Origin: Acidovorax soli
GTDB taxonomy: Bacteria > Pseudomonadota > Gammaproteobacteria > Burkholderiales > Burkholderiaceae_C
DNA: 64,000 nucleotides
NCBI RefSeq assembly: GCF_900107605.1
Contig: NZ_FNQJ01000004.1
Span: forward strand, 124,001 to 188,000
Reading direction: 5' to 3'
The notes below the pieces were generated by a model. The model was given only the letters and a program-made list of their open reading frames with translations. It was not told the DNA's origin and ran no database searches. Below, one piece after another: positions 8,541 to 18,162 of the stretch. The position numbers were made by a program, and so were the translations under genes. The stretch's first letter is position 1. Each line of letters starts with the position of its first letter.

Positions 8541-9386
8541 TCATACGGAAATACAGCACTGCGCCTGGAACATGGCCTGTTCCCCCTTGCGCGCATAACC
8601 CAGCGGGTTGGCCACCACGCGGCATTGCCAGGCCTCTCCCTGTGCGTCGGTGCCCGTCACCGTGTAGTCGCTGGGGGCATGCAGATGCCCATGCAGCCAC
8701 AGCCGGGCCAGGGGCAGCAGATCGTCCAGGGCATTGCAGAAACCGGCGGTGCCGGGCACCAGCCCATAGCGCGGGTCAGCGCTGCGCAGGCTGGGCGCGA
8801 AATGGGTGACGGCCACCGTGGGCCCGGTGTGCGGTTGTGCCAGTGCTGCGCGCAACCACTGCTGGCATTGCAGCGCCTGGGCACGCACGGGCTCTGCCAG
8901 AAAGGGCTCGCCGTGGCGTGTCCCGCCGGTCTTGCGCAGATAAAAGTTGGCGGCGCGAAAGGCCTTGTCGCGCTGCTTCAGGCGCCGCGCGAGGTCGGTG
9001 CTGCCTTCGTGGTCGGCCAGGGCATCGAAGTCGCTCCAGAGCGTGGTGCCGACAAAGCGCACGCCATGGAGCACCAGGGTCTCGCGTTCCAGCCAGGCGA
9101 TGCCCAGCCGGTCGCAGACCGCGCGCAGCCGGGCATGGGCCGCGTCGAAGTCCTGCGCGTCGTACTCATGGTTTCCGGGCACAAACAGCACGGGTGTGGG
9201 CCAGCCGGCGAATTGCGGCAACGGAGAAAAACGCTCCAGACCGAAGGCCTGGTCGGTGAGCTGTCCGCCCTGCTGGTACGAGCCAATGTCGCCGGCCAAC
9301 ACCAGCACATCCGCCGCCGCGGCGGGCTCGGGTTCGAAATGGGGGTGCGCCTCCAGGTGCAGGTCGGACAACAGCTGTATCTTCAT
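8541..9386 (-). CDS. Metallophosphoesterase (calcineurin-like)
   Basis: The 281-residue protein carries the full dimetal phosphoesterase signature: DLH near residue 8, GDI at about 33, GNHEYD around 71, a lone His in THFAPS and GHLHAPSDY near the C-terminus. Members hydrolyse diverse phosphoesters, and the substrate cannot be told from sequence. It starts 6 bases after the stop of the LysR gene on the same strand, so the two are probably co-transcribed. Confidence 0.9.
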   Translation of the reverse strand: MKIQLLSDLHLEAHPHFEPEPAAAADVLVLAGDIGSYQQGGQLTDQAFGLERFSPLPQFAGWPTPVLFVPGNHEYDAQDFDAAHARLRAVCDRLGIAWLERETLVLHGVRFVGTTLWSDFDALADHEGSTDLARRLKQRDKAFRAANFYLRKTGGTRHGEPFLAEPVRAQALQCQQWLRAALAQPHTGPTVAVTHFAPSLRSADPRYGLVPGTAGFCNALDDLLPLARLWLHGHLHAPSDYTVTGTDAQGEAWQCRVVANPLGYARKGEQAMFQAQCCISV

Positions 9387-9392
9387 GGACCG

Positions 9393-10382
9393 TCAGTCGA
9401 TGGCGGGGCGGCCCGCCGGTTGGGGAAAGGTGCGCCGGGCGGCGCGTGCCAGTGCCTGCAGCAACCAGTTGATGGCCGTTTGCTGCGGACCGCGCCGGTG
9501 CCACAGCGCATCCACATGCACCGCCGGCACATCCAGCGGCAGGGGGCGCAGCACCAGCGCTTCGGCGATGCCGGTCACTGGCACAAAGTGGCGGGGCAGC
9601 ACGGTGAGCAGGTCGGAACTGGCCACCACCCGCCCCGCAGTGAAGAACTGGTTGACGGTGAGCACCACGCGCCGCTCGCGCCCCAGCGACGCCAGGGCTT
9701 CATCGATGAAACCAAACGGGCGCCCGGAAAAGCTCACCAGCATGTGGCGCGCGGCGCAAAACTGGTCCAGCGTCAGCGGCGCAACGGCCAGCGGATGGCC
9801 CTGGCGCATCACGCACACATATTCGCCGTCGTAGATGCGGCGGCTGTCAAAGGCCACCACGCCCCCCGACTGTGCCCGCGCCGTCAGGCCGGCCAGCACG
9901 GCGGGAAAGTAGCCCACCGCCATGTCGGCGGATTTTTCTTCGAGGAGGCGGCGGGGGTCGCGCGTGGTGAGCGGCACCACCCGCACCGAAATACCGGGTG
10001 CCTCGCGCTCCATGATCTCCACCAGGCCGGGCACCAGCGTGGCGGCGGTGGCGTCGGACAGGGCCAGCACAAAGGTGGAGGTGGCCGTGGCGGGCTCGAA
10101 CAGGCCGGGCGCCAGTGATTCCTGCAACTGCGCAAGGGCCTCGCGCACCGTGGGCCACAGCGCCAGCGCGCGGGGTGTGGGCTCCACCCCGTGGCCGCTG
10201 CGCACCACCAGATCGTCGCCAAGCACATCGCGCAGGCGGCGCATGGCATTGCTGACGGCCGGTTGCGTGAGCGATAGCTTGTGCGCGGCCCGGGTCAGGC
10301 TGCGCTCGGCCATCACCTCGTCGAAAACGCGCAGCAGGTTCAGATCGAGGGAACGAAAGTTGACGGGCGAGAGGTGATTCAT
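9393..10382 (-). CDS. LysR-type regulator (NodD/DntR-like subgroup)
   Basis: The 329-residue regulator has the HTH segment SLTRAAHKLSLTQPAVSNAM (residues about 28-47) and the ending of the NodD/NahR/DntR-like group, with FRSLDLNLLRVFDEVM near the N-terminus. Members of this group often respond to aromatic compounds. No aromatic pathway is adjacent; the downstream gene is a metallophosphoesterase. The upstream gap to the divergent membrane protein gene (10383-10500) is AT-rich and holds repeated CAATAT hexamers and a small palindrome at 10434-10445, candidate operator elements. Confidence 0.88.
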   Translation of the reverse strand: MNHLSPVNFRSLDLNLLRVFDEVMAERSLTRAAHKLSLTQPAVSNAMRRLRDVLGDDLVVRSGHGVEPTPRALALWPTVREALAQLQESLAPGLFEPATATSTFVLALSDATAATLVPGLVEIMEREAPGISVRVVPLTTRDPRRLLEEKSADMAVGYFPAVLAGLTARAQSGGVVAFDSRRIYDGEYVCVMRQGHPLAVAPLTLDQFCAARHMLVSFSGRPFGFIDEALASLGRERRVVLTVNQFFTAGRVVASSDLLTVLPRHFVPVTGIAEALVLRPLPLDVPAVHVDALWHRRGPQQTAINWLLQALARAARRTFPQPAGRPAID

Positions 10383-10500
10383 ATATCAACAATATGAATG
10401 AATTGGATTCACAATATAAACTTGAATAAATAAAGGGTAAACCCTAATATCCTTCCATCGCCCGGCAATCTCGCCAAAAGCGTTTGAAAGGGATCTTGAA

Positions 10501-10947
10501 ATGACCAGTTTTGCACACGTGGATTACTCCACACAGCACCTCGGCGTGGCCCGGGCAGAGAATGCCATCGTGGCGTTGAAAAATGTTGTTGCAGGCTTTG
10601 ACGGCGCGCGCGGCGCCGCCTCCATGCTGCTGGCTGCGGTGGTGGCAGCGCTGCTCGTGGTGGCCAATCAGGTGATCGACACCTGGGGCGACGGCCATCT
10701 GCTGGCCGCCTGGATCGTGCTGTGGGTGGTGGCATTTGCTGCCATTGCCCTGCTTGCCACGCCGGCCCGCCGCGCTTCGGTAGTGCTGCGCACCGGCTAC
10801 AAGGCCTGGATGGAAAGCCGCCGCCAGTCTGCCGAAGACCAGCGCACCTGGAATGCCGCCCTGCGGGATGCCCGCATGATGGCGGACCTGAGCCGCGCCA
10901 TGAGCGCCGCCGCCACCAGCCAGCAGCACTTGCGCAAGCACTGCTGA
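10501..10947 (+). CDS. Conserved hypothetical two-helix membrane protein
   Basis: This 148-residue product has no function I recognise. Residues about 38-57 (AASMLLAAVVAALLVVANQV) and 67-86 (LLAAWIVLWVVAFAAIALLA) are two transmembrane helices. Both flanks are soluble: an N-terminal ~35-residue arm, and a C-terminal ~60-residue tail with many Arg, Ala and Ser that could form a helix. A terminator follows, so it is likely a single-gene transcript. It is divergent from the LysR gene. A promoter is expected in the AT-rich 10383-10500 gap. Confidence 0.7.
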   Translation: MTSFAHVDYSTQHLGVARAENAIVALKNVVAGFDGARGAASMLLAAVVAALLVVANQVIDTWGDGHLLAAWIVLWVVAFAAIALLATPARRASVVLRTGYKAWMESRRQSAEDQRTWNAALRDARMMADLSRAMSAAATSQQHLRKHC

Positions 10948-11000
10948 GCACTGCCCAGACTCCCTGCGCCCCCGGCATGGCCGCTGGGCGCAACATCCCA

Positions 11001-11028
11001 AGCCGTGGCACAGTCCACGGCTTTTTTG
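11001..11028 (+). terminator. Rho-independent terminator
   Basis: AGCCGTGG-cacagt-CCACGGCT followed by a run of six T (8-bp perfect stem, 11001-11022). It ends the transcript of the two-helix membrane protein gene. Confidence 0.9.
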
Positions 11029-11063
11029 TTGGGCGCTCGCAGCCGGCCCGGCAGCCCACGCAT

Positions 11064-11101
11064 GAAAAAGCCGCCTCGCCCTGGGAAGGGGCGGGCGGCT
11101 T
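11064..11101 (-). terminator. Rho-independent terminator of pckG
   Basis: On the minus strand a strong GC stem (AAGCCGCC / GGCGGCTT arms, 11068-11075 and 11094-11101, with further internal pairing) is followed by five T. It lies about 60 bases after the pckG stop, back to back with the plus-strand terminator just before it. Confidence 0.82.
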
Positions 11102-11161
11102 GAGTGCATGGCATTCGCGCTACAGGGGGAGCGATGCTCCCTCCGCAGTGCGGCGCTTGCG

Positions 11162-13036
11162 TCAGACTTCCGCGAGGCGCTTTGCGATGGCAGCGCGGGT
11201 TTCCAGCAGTTCCTTGGGCAGGTGGTAGGCCAGTTGCTCGAAATGGGCATCGTGCAGCTGGAGTTCGTCCACCCAGGCGGCCTTGTCGATGTGGGTCACG
11301 GTCTGGAACTGCTGGGCGTTGAAGTCCAGGCCGGTCCAGTTGATCTCGGTGTACTGCGGCGCAATGCCGAACATCGTGTCCTGGCCCTCGGCCTGGCCTT
11401 CGATGCGGTCGATCATCCACTTGAGCACGCGCATGTTCTCGCCGTAGCCGGGCCAGACGAATTTGCCATCTTCACCCTTGCGGAACCAGTTCACGCAGAA
11501 GATCTTGGGCAGGGTGTGGCCCGATTCCTCCAGCTTGTGTTCCATGTCGAGCCAGTGCTGGAAGTAGTCGCTCATGTTGTAGCCGCAGAAGGGCAGCATG
11601 GCGAACGGATCGCGGCGCACCACGCCCTGGGCACCGAAGGCGGCTGCGGTGGTCTCGGAGCCCATGGTGGCGGCCATGTACACGCCTTCCATCCAGGTGC
11701 GGGCCTCGGTCACCAGCGGCACGGTGGTCGAGCGGCGGCCACCGAAGATGAAGGCATCGATGGCCACGCCATTGGCGTCGTCCCACTGGGGGTCGAGCGC
11801 CGGGTTGTTGGTGGCGGCCACGGTGAAGCGCGAATTGGGGTGAGCGGCCTTGGCGCCGGTCTGCTTGGCGATTTCGGGTGTCCAGTCCTTGCCCTGCCAG
11901 TCGATCAGGTGGGCGGGGATGCCGCCACCGTCCTTTTCCATGCCTTCCCACCACACGTCGCCGTCGTCGGTCAGGGCCACGTTGGTGAAGATCACGTCCT
12001 TGTCCAGCGAGCGCATGCAGTTCGGGTTGGTGTGCATGTTGGTGCCGGGGGCCACACCGAAGTAGCCGGCTTCGGGGTTGATGGCGTACATCTTGCCATC
12101 GGCATGGGGCTTGATCCAGGCGATGTCGTCACCGATGGTGGTGACCTTCCAGCCCGCAAAACCGGCCTCTGGGGGGACCAGCATGGAGAAGTTGGTCTTG
12201 CCACAGGCACTGGGGAAGGCGGCGGCCACGTGGTACTTCTTGCCCTGGGGGTTGGTCACGCCCAGGATCAGCATGTGCTCGGCCAGCCAGCCCTGGTCGC
12301 GGCCCATGGTGGAGGCGATGCGCAGCGCCAGGCATTTCTTGCCCAGCAGCGCGTTGCCGCCGTAGCCCGAGCCATAGGACCAGATCTCGCGCGTTTCGGG
12401 GTAGTGGACGATGTACTTGACCTTGGGGTTGCAGGGCCAGGAGGTGGTGTCCTTCTCGCCAGCCGCCAGCGGTGCGCCCACGGTGTGCATGCAGGGCACG
12501 AACTCGCCGTCGGTACCCAGCACGTCATGGACGGCCTTGCCCATGCGGGTCATCAGGCGCTGGTTCACGGCCACGTAGGCGCTGTCGGTCAGTTCCACGC
12601 CGATGTGGGCGATGTGGCTGCCCAGCGGGCCCATACTGAACGGCACCACGTACATGGTGCGGCCCTTCATGCAGCCGTCGAACAGCGGCTGCAGCGTGGT
12701 GCGCATCTCGGCCGGGGCCATCCAGTTGTTGGTCGGGCCGGCGTCTTCCTTCTTCTCGGAGCAGATGTAGGTGCGGTCTTCCACGCGGGCCACGTCCGAC
12801 GGGTCGGAGCAGGCCAGGAAGCTGCCGGGGCGCTTGGCCGGGTTGAGCTTCTTGAAGGTGCCGGCATCGACCAGCTGCTGGCACAGGCGGTCGTACTCTT
12901 CCTTGGAGCCGTCGCACCAGTAGATGGACTCGGGCTTGCACAGGGCGGCCATGTCGGCCACCCAGGCCAGCAGGCGGGCGTTCTTGACGTAAGCGGGGGC
13001 GTTGAGATTCAGGCCCTGCATCGTGGGTGCGTTCAT
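11162..13036 (-). CDS. pckG: Phosphoenolpyruvate carboxykinase (GTP)
   Basis: The enzyme converts oxaloacetate and GTP to phosphoenolpyruvate, the first committed step of gluconeogenesis. The 624-residue length fits the GTP-dependent family. Visible motifs are the GTPase P-loop with reactive cysteine ([11 protein letters not shown]), the substrate-binding [14 protein letters not shown] and the metal-site [13 protein letters not shown] 13036 is chosen: it starts [10 protein letters not shown], and an AGGAAG sits upstream; the longer upstream reading lacks family similarity. About 250 bases of leader (13037-13287) precede it with no other gene, so control is probably at this promoter. Confidence 0.96.
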   Translation of the reverse strand: MNAPTMQGLNLNAPAYVKNARLLAWVADMAALCKPESIYWCDGSKEEYDRLCQQLVDAGTFKKLNPAKRPGSFLACSDPSDVARVEDRTYICSEKKEDAGPTNNWMAPAEMRTTLQPLFDGCMKGRTMYVVPFSMGPLGSHIAHIGVELTDSAYVAVNQRLMTRMGKAVHDVLGTDGEFVPCMHTVGAPLAAGEKDTTSWPCNPKVKYIVHYPETREIWSYGSGYGGNALLGKKCLALRIASTMGRDQGWLAEHMLILGVTNPQGKKYHVAAAFPSACGKTNFSMLVPPEAGFAGWKVTTIGDDIAWIKPHADGKMYAINPEAGYFGVAPGTNMHTNPNCMRSLDKDVIFTNVALTDDGDVWWEGMEKDGGGIPAHLIDWQGKDWTPEIAKQTGAKAAHPNSRFTVAATNNPALDPQWDDANGVAIDAFIFGGRRSTTVPLVTEARTWMEGVYMAATMGSETTAAAFGAQGVVRRDPFAMLPFCGYNMSDYFQHWLDMEHKLEESGHTLPKIFCVNWFRKGEDGKFVWPGYGENMRVLKWMIDRIEGQAEGQDTMFGIAPQYTEINWTGLDFNAQQFQTVTHIDKAAWVDELQLHDAHFEQLAYHLPKELLETRAAIAKRLAEV

Positions 13037-13287
13037 CGGGGAGCTTCCTAAGTTGAAAAACAGTTTTTTCAAAGGAAGCGGACCTGGTGGATCGCGGCGA
13101 GGCCTGGCGCAGTTGCGGATGCTGAGCGCTGCCTTTGAAAAAACGGCTGAGGTGCTCAGTCGGCGGGCGGGTGCATGGCGAATCCCCACGGAGTGGAGGC
13201 TATGCCACGGAATCCGCGGGTCGGCTGGGATGACGATTTTATGAACCTGCCGCCAGTTTGTCTGTCAGACTCGGGCCAAAATTATGC

Positions 13288-13308
13288 AAAAAAAGCATAG
13301 GGTTATGC
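13288..13308 (-). terminator. Possible weak terminator of queC / TATGC palindrome cluster
   Basis: On the minus strand GCATA-ACCC-TATGC (5-bp stem) is followed by seven T, 28 bases after the queC stop. The same pentamer occurs a third time at 13283-13287 in alternating orientation (TATGC-N7-GCATA-N4-TATGC), so it could instead be an operator in the pckG upstream region. Confidence 0.5.
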
Positions 13309-13335
13309 ATGAATATGGCTAGGATGGCCGCGAGT

Positions 13336-14049
13336 TCAGGCCTGCGAGGCCTGCCAGCGCTCATACCCGGCCTTGCGCAGGGCGCAGGCCGGGCAGGTGC
13401 CGCAGCCGTAGCCCCAGGCGTGGCGCGTGTCGCGCACACCGTGGTAGCAGGTGTGGGATTGCTCCAGGACGATATCCACCAGCGCCCGCCCGCCCAGGGT
13501 GCGGGCCAGTTGCCAGGTCTCGGCCTTGTCCAGCCACATCAGCGGCGTCTCGAAGGTGAAGCGCTGTCCCATGCCCAGCGACACGGCCACCTGCAGGGCC
13601 TTCAGTGTGTCATCGCGGCAATCCGGGTAGCCCGAGAAATCGGTCTCGCACATGCCGCCCACCAGCGTGTGCAGCCCGCGCCGGTAGCCCACGGCGGCGG
13701 CGAGCTGGAAGAACAGCAGGTTGCGCCCCGGCACGAAGGTATTGGGCAGGCCAGCGGCGTCCATCACGATTTCCGTCTCGCGCGTCAGGGCCGTGTCGCT
13801 GATCTGGCCCAGCACGGACAGATCGATCATGTGGTCTTCGCCCAGCCGTTCGCGCCACTGCGGAAAACCTGCGCGCAGGGCGGCCAGCACCGCGTGGCGC
13901 GCCTGCAGCTCCACCTGGTGGCGCTGGCCGTAGTCGAAGCCGATGGTTTCGACATGGGCGAAATGCTCCAGTGCCCAGGCCAGGCAGGTGGTGGAGTCCT
14001 GTCCGCCAGAGAAAAGTACGAGGGCGTGTCCGGATCGCATGGGCGGCAT
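13336..14049 (-). CDS. queC: 7-cyano-7-deazaguanine synthase QueC
   Basis: QueC makes preQ0 from 7-carboxy-7-deazaguanine with ATP and ammonia, in queuosine synthesis. The 237-residue protein has the PP-loop ATP-pyrophosphatase motif [10 protein letters not shown] (residues about 12-21) and the C-terminal zinc cluster (CYHG..., then [11 protein letters not shown]). [11 protein letters not shown] and [15 protein letters not shown] are family hallmarks. The start may be ATG 14049 or the ATG 9 bases later ([10 protein letters not shown]). It follows a small membrane protein gene that ends in its own terminator. Confidence 0.95.
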   Translation of the reverse strand: MPPMRSGHALVLFSGGQDSTTCLAWALEHFAHVETIGFDYGQRHQVELQARHAVLAALRAGFPQWRERLGEDHMIDLSVLGQISDTALTRETEIVMDAAGLPNTFVPGRNLLFFQLAAAVGYRRGLHTLVGGMCETDFSGYPDCRDDTLKALQVAVSLGMGQRFTFETPLMWLDKAETWQLARTLGGRALVDIVLEQSHTCYHGVRDTRHAWGYGCGTCPACALRKAGYERWQASQA

Positions 14050-14069
14050 CTTTCGGCAAGGGTGGGCGT

Positions 14070-14093
14070 AAAAAAACCCCGCGCTGCGGGGTT
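14070..14093 (-). terminator. Rho-independent terminator of the small membrane protein gene
   Basis: On the minus strand AACCCCGC-AGC-GCGGGGTT runs straight into a tract of seven T. The stem is perfect and GC-rich, 23 bases after the small gene's stop and just before queC. Confidence 0.9.
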
Positions 14094-14115
14094 CGTGGCG
14101 AACGCGGCGTGCGCC

Positions 14116-14262
14116 TCAGGCCATGTTCACGGCAATGAAGGCCAGCAGGAAAATCATGATGGCGCCCACGACGGGCAACACCACGGGAATCAGCGGGACA
14201 ACGTTTTCCACGGCATCGGCCGAGTGCGCTTCGGGGGCGTGCGAGGTGTTGTGGTCAGACAT
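14116..14262 (-). CDS. Small single-helix membrane protein (48 aa)
   Basis: This 48-residue reading frame starts with ATG at 14262 behind a good Shine-Dalgarno (TTTGGAG, about 8 bases upstream) and ends in a strong terminator, so it looks like a genuine small gene. The first ~20 residues are polar with several His (MSDHNTSHAPEAHSADAVEN). The rest is one hydrophobic helix (residues about 23-47, VVPLIPVVLPVVGAIMIF onward). A TAGAAT -10-like hexamer lies at 14296-14301. The function is unknown; it could be a subunit or assembly factor of a membrane complex. Confidence 0.7.
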   Translation of the reverse strand: MSDHNTSHAPEAHSADAVENVVPLIPVVLPVVGAIMIFLLAFIAVNMA

Positions 14263-14337
14263 GGCAAGAACTCCAAAGGGCGTAGAACTGCTGCAATTCT
14301 AGCTGCAGCACCGAAGATCGCGACGCCCACGGCGTCA

Positions 14338-15537
14338 TTACATCAGCGCGGCTTCCATGCCGGCCGCGCGCAACGCCTCCAGCACCTGGGCCACATGGGG
14401 CTGGCCGCGGGTCTGCAGCACCAGCTCGATCTCCACGTTCTGCGCAGCCAGCATGGTGAAGGCCCGCTGGTGGTGCACCTCCTCGATGTTGGCGCCCGCG
14501 TCCGCCACGGTGGCGGTGATGCGTGCCAGCACGCCTGGAATGTCGCGCGCACTGACCTTGATGCGCGCCAGCCTTCCAGAGCGCACCATGCCACGCTCGA
14601 TGATGGCGGCCAGCAGCAGCGGGTCGATGTTGCCGCCGCACAGCACCAGCCCCACCTTCTTGCCGGCAAAGCGCTCGGGGTGGCGCAGCAGCGCGGCCAG
14701 GCCGGCGGCGCCCGCACCTTCCACCAGGGTTTTCTCGATTTCCAGCAGCATCAGCACGGCCTGCTCGATGTCGCCCTCATCCACCAGCACCAGGTCGTCC
14801 ACCAGGCGTTTGACCACTTCCTGGGTGAGGGTGCCGGGCGTGCCCACGGCAATGCCCTCGGCGATGGTGGAGGTGCCCTGCGGGTGGTGCGTGCCCTTGA
14901 TGGCATTGACCATGGCCGGAAAGCGCGCGGTCTGCACGCCGATGATCTCGATGTCCGGGCGCAGCGCCTTGGCGGCGGTGGCCACGCCGGCGATCAGCCC
15001 GCCGCCACCCACGGCGATGACCAGGGTGTCGAGATCGGGCACGGCCTGCAGCATCTCCAGCGCGAGCGTGCCCTGGCCCGCAGCCACCGCTTCGTCATCG
15101 TAGGGGTGGACGAACACCAGCCCCTCGGCGTCGGCAAGATGGTAGGCATGGGCGCGCGCCTCTTCCAGCGTGTCGCCGTGCAGCACCACCTCGGCGCCAA
15201 AGCCGCGCGTGCGCTCCACCTTCACGCCGGGCGTGAAGCGCGGCATGACGATCACGGCGCGCAGGCCCATGCGCTGCGCGTGGTAGGCCACGCCCTGCGC
15301 ATGGTTGCCCGCGCTCATGGCCACCACGCCGCGCGCGCGCTCGGCCGGTGTGAGCAGCGTGAGCTTGTTGCAGGCGCCGCGCTCCTTGAAGGAGGCGGTG
15401 AACTGCAGGTTCTCGAACTTCAGGAAAACCTGGGCGCCGACGATGTCCGACAGCGTGCGCGACTCAACGCACGGCGTGTCGAGCACCTGGCCCTGCAGCC
15501 GGGTGGCTGCATCGCGAATGTCTTGAATGGAAAGCAT
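14338..15537 (-). CDS. Threonine ammonia-lyase (threonine dehydratase) with ACT domain
   Basis: This PLP enzyme deaminates L-threonine to 2-oxobutanoate. The 399-residue protein has the PLP-lysine motif TASFKERGACNK (Lys near residue 50), the phosphate-binding glycine loop AVGGGGLIAG and a C-terminal ACT-like regulatory domain (about 325-399: RIKVSARDIPGVLARITATV). The single ACT domain and the length match the TdcB-like/short IlvA class rather than the two-ACT long form. The chosen start gives MLSIQDIRDAA; an in-frame ATG three codons upstream (15546) is also possible. The gene stands alone. Confidence 0.92.
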   Translation of the reverse strand: MLSIQDIRDAATRLQGQVLDTPCVESRTLSDIVGAQVFLKFENLQFTASFKERGACNKLTLLTPAERARGVVAMSAGNHAQGVAYHAQRMGLRAVIVMPRFTPGVKVERTRGFGAEVVLHGDTLEEARAHAYHLADAEGLVFVHPYDDEAVAAGQGTLALEMLQAVPDLDTLVIAVGGGGLIAGVATAAKALRPDIEIIGVQTARFPAMVNAIKGTHHPQGTSTIAEGIAVGTPGTLTQEVVKRLVDDLVLVDEGDIEQAVLMLLEIEKTLVEGAGAAGLAALLRHPERFAGKKVGLVLCGGNIDPLLLAAIIERGMVRSGRLARIKVSARDIPGVLARITATVADAGANIEEVHHQRAFTMLAAQNVEIELVLQTRGQPHVAQVLEALRAAGMEAALM

Positions 15538-15713
15538 GGCCGCCATTGTGGGGGCAGCAGCACGCGCCGGGAAAGAGCTGCATGCGGTGCAGTGACGAAA
15601 TTTCATCCATGGCTGCCAGCGCTGGTGCATAAGCGTCTGCCGCCGATTTTTCCCACGCTCATCCCGGAGCACTTGTGCTGGCGCCGCTGCAAGCGCCAGA
15701 GGGGCATGGGGCA

Positions 15714-17381
15714 TCAGGCCGGAAAAGCGCGCGCCAGTACCGCGGCCACGTCCACCGCCCGGGTGTCGATGGCCCCCACCACCCGGCCCGCGCCCGCGCT
15801 GCCCAGCCGCGTGGCCATGAAACCATCGGCCACCGCTGTCGGCGCATGGCGGCGCAGCAGGCAGGCCTGGGCCACCAGCACCAGGCGCTGCACCAGCACG
15901 CGGCCCAGGGCTTCGAGCTGTTCGCGCGACGTGGCCAGCAGGTTGCGCAGTGCCTGCAGCTCGGCCTGCAACAGCGGCTCGCCCGCAGCGGTGTCCGCCA
16001 GTTCGGCCAGCAAGGCCATGGCGGCCTCGGGCGCGCGGCCAATGGCGCGCAGCACATCCAGGCACATCACGTTGCCCGAGCCCTCCCAGATGGAGTTGAC
16101 CGGCGCCTCGCGGAACAGGCGGGCCATCACGCTGCTGTCCACATAGCCGTTGCCGCCAAACACTTCCATGGCCTCACCGGTCAGCTCCACCGCGCGCTTG
16201 CAGACCCAGAACTTGGCGGCGGGCGTCATCACGCGCTTCCAGGCGCGCTGCACGGGGCTGTCGTCACGCTCGAAGGCCTCGGCCAGCCGCATGGCCAACA
16301 CCAGCGCGGCCTCGCTTTCCAGCGCCAGGTCGACCAGCACCGCGCGCATCAGTGGCTGCTCGGCCAAGGGCCTGCCAAAGGCCTGGCGCTGGCGGGCATA
16401 GGCCAGCGCCTGCACGGTGGCCTGGCGCAGGATGGCGGCGCTGCCCAGCACGCAGTTCAGCCGGGTGGTGGTGGCCATCTCGATGATGGTGGGGATGCCG
16501 CGTCCTTCCTCGCCCATCAGGATGCCCCAGGCATCCTCGAACTCGACCTCGCTGCTCGCATTGCTGCGGTTGCCCACCTTGTCCTTGAGGCGCTGCACGA
16601 TCACCGCGTTCTTGCTGCCGTCGGGCCGCCAGCGCGGCACGAAGAAGCAGGCGTGGCCGCCCTCGGCCGTGCGCGCCACCACCAGGTGCGCGTCGCATAT
16701 GGGCGCCGAGAAAAACCATTTGTGGCCACGCAGCAGGTATTCGCCACCGCGCCCGCCTGCACCGGGACCCGAACGCAAGGGCGTGGCCAGCGTGGTGTTG
16801 GCGCGCACATCCGAGCCGCCCTGCCTTTCGGTCATGCCCATGCCCAGCCAGATCGCGTGTTTCTGCGCCAGCGGCACATCGCGCGCGTCGTAGTCGTTGC
16901 TGAACAGCGGGGCCTGCAGCTGCGCCCACAGCGCGGGCTCTTTCTGCAGCACCGGAATGCTCGCCGTGGTCATGGTGGCCGGGCACAGCGTGCCCTGCTC
17001 CACCTGGCCATGCAGATAAAAACCCGCCGCCCAGGCGGCCCAGCGGCCGGGCTGTGCGTCGCGAAACGGCTGTGCGACCAGGCCCTGCCCGCGGTACAAG
17101 GCCATGAGCGCGTGCCAGCTTGGGTGGAACTCCACGCTGTCGATGCGCCGCCCGCGTGGGTCAAAACCGTGCAGCGTGGGCGTGTGGCGGTTCGCCTCCT
17201 CGGCCAGGCGCCAAGTTTCCTGCGCGCCCAGCTGCTGGCCGTAGGCCGATAGCTGCGGCCGCGCCCAGAGCGCGCCCGCACGCTCCAGGGCTTCGCCCAG
17301 GGCGGCATCGGTGCCGAGCAGGTTGAAATCGGCCAGTTCGTCGAACTGGTTGAAAACCTCGTGCGTGCTCCAGGCGGTCAT
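15714..17381 (-). CDS. AidB-like acyl-CoA dehydrogenase (alkylation response)
   Basis: The 555-residue flavoprotein matches the AidB branch of acyl-CoA dehydrogenases: MTERQGGSDVRANTT near residue 190, KWFFSAPICDAHLV, and NSIWEGSGNVMCLDVLRA near 420. E. coli AidB, of similar length, binds FAD and DNA, is induced by alkylating agents and has weak isovaleryl-CoA dehydrogenase activity. The C-terminal ~100 residues are Ala/Leu/Arg-rich and helical as in the DNA-binding extension of AidB. No Ada-type regulator is adjacent. The 133-base gap behind it holds nothing I recognise. Confidence 0.88.
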   Translation of the reverse strand: MTAWSTHEVFNQFDELADFNLLGTDAALGEALERAGALWARPQLSAYGQQLGAQETWRLAEEANRHTPTLHGFDPRGRRIDSVEFHPSWHALMALYRGQGLVAQPFRDAQPGRWAAWAAGFYLHGQVEQGTLCPATMTTASIPVLQKEPALWAQLQAPLFSNDYDARDVPLAQKHAIWLGMGMTERQGGSDVRANTTLATPLRSGPGAGGRGGEYLLRGHKWFFSAPICDAHLVVARTAEGGHACFFVPRWRPDGSKNAVIVQRLKDKVGNRSNASSEVEFEDAWGILMGEEGRGIPTIIEMATTTRLNCVLGSAAILRQATVQALAYARQRQAFGRPLAEQPLMRAVLVDLALESEAALVLAMRLAEAFERDDSPVQRAWKRVMTPAAKFWVCKRAVELTGEAMEVFGGNGYVDSSVMARLFREAPVNSIWEGSGNVMCLDVLRAIGRAPEAAMALLAELADTAAGEPLLQAELQALRNLLATSREQLEALGRVLVQRLVLVAQACLLRRHAPTAVADGFMATRLGSAGAGRVVGAIDTRAVDVAAVLARAFPA

Positions 17382-17514
17382 GGTGTGGGCCTCTTTCGTC
17401 TACCTTCGGGCGGCCACCATGATGTCCGGGAAAAAATGGCCAGGCAAGGTGCACGGGGGTGTGCGGGGGGTGTGCGAAATATTGTGAGAACTCGTGGGCC
17501 GCGCACCACGCACT

Positions 17515-18162
17515 TCAGCGCAACACCCTGCAATTGCCGAACTCGCAGCGGATCGCCAGCGCATCGCCGTTGGTGCAGGCCACACTGTAGGTCTCGAACC
17601 CCGGGCCCTTGGCCGCCAGCGATGCCAGCGGCTGTTCGCTGCACGACTGGCTGCGCGCCAGGCGCTCGGCGCTGAAGGCGTCGGTGCCAATCTGGCGGGG
17701 CAGTGCCAGCGCGGGCGCGGGGCGCGGTGGCGCCGGTTGGGGCGCGGCCGCCACCGGGCCATGCCCCCGGGTCGCCATGCAGGCGGCCTCGGTTTGCCGG
17801 CGCCGCTCCAGCGCCTGCAGCCCCTGCGTTGCACCCAGCACGCCGCCCACGGCCGCCCAGTCGCGCACCGTGTCGTGCCCGTAGCCCAGGCCCCACACCA
17901 GCGCAGCCGTCACCAGCGCGCCCTGTACCAGGCCGTCCAGCGTTTCAGCCACTACGCCCACCTGGGCGGCGTGCTGCCTGCAATAGTCCAGGTCGGCGCC
18001 GTAGCGGGCGCTGGCACTGTCGTCGGGCGCCCGCTGCGCGGGCAGGTCGGGGCTGTGTGCGGCGCAACCTGCGAGCACCAGGGCCAACAGGCCAACGCAC
18101 AGTCGTTGCGGCAGCGCTGGCAGGGCGCGCCTGCCTCCTTCCTGCCGTGGGCCACGGCCCAT
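17515..18162 (-). CDS. Putative lipoprotein, glycine-zipper-like
   Basis: The protein has a lipoprotein signal peptide: a basic n-region (RRALPALPQR), a hydrophobic stretch and the lipobox LVLAGC. It is therefore predicted to be anchored in the outer or inner membrane. The middle has an alternating small-residue segment (GALVTAALVWGLGYGHDTVRDWAAVGGVLGA) like glycine-zipper proteins; the last ~60 residues hold three Cys pairs. ATG 18162 is chosen because it places the signal peptide near the N-terminus; in-frame ATGs at 18201, 18210 and 18249 also exist and none has a clear ribosome site. The function is unknown. Confidence 0.65.
   Translation of the reverse strand: MGRGPRQEGGRRALPALPQRLCVGLLALVLAGCAAHSPDLPAQRAPDDSASARYGADLDYCRQHAAQVGVVAETLDGLVQGALVTAALVWGLGYGHDTVRDWAAVGGVLGATQGLQALERRRQTEAACMATRGHGPVAAAPQPAPPRPAPALALPRQIGTDAFSAERLARSQSCSEQPLASLAAKGPGFETYSVACTNGDALAIRCEFGNCRVLR

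Noticed and set aside
11108..13051. Long open frame on the strand opposite pckG
   Set aside because: It is the antisense shadow of a GC-rich gene: rich in Gly, His, Val and Ala, without any domain, and fully overlapped by the PEP carboxykinase.
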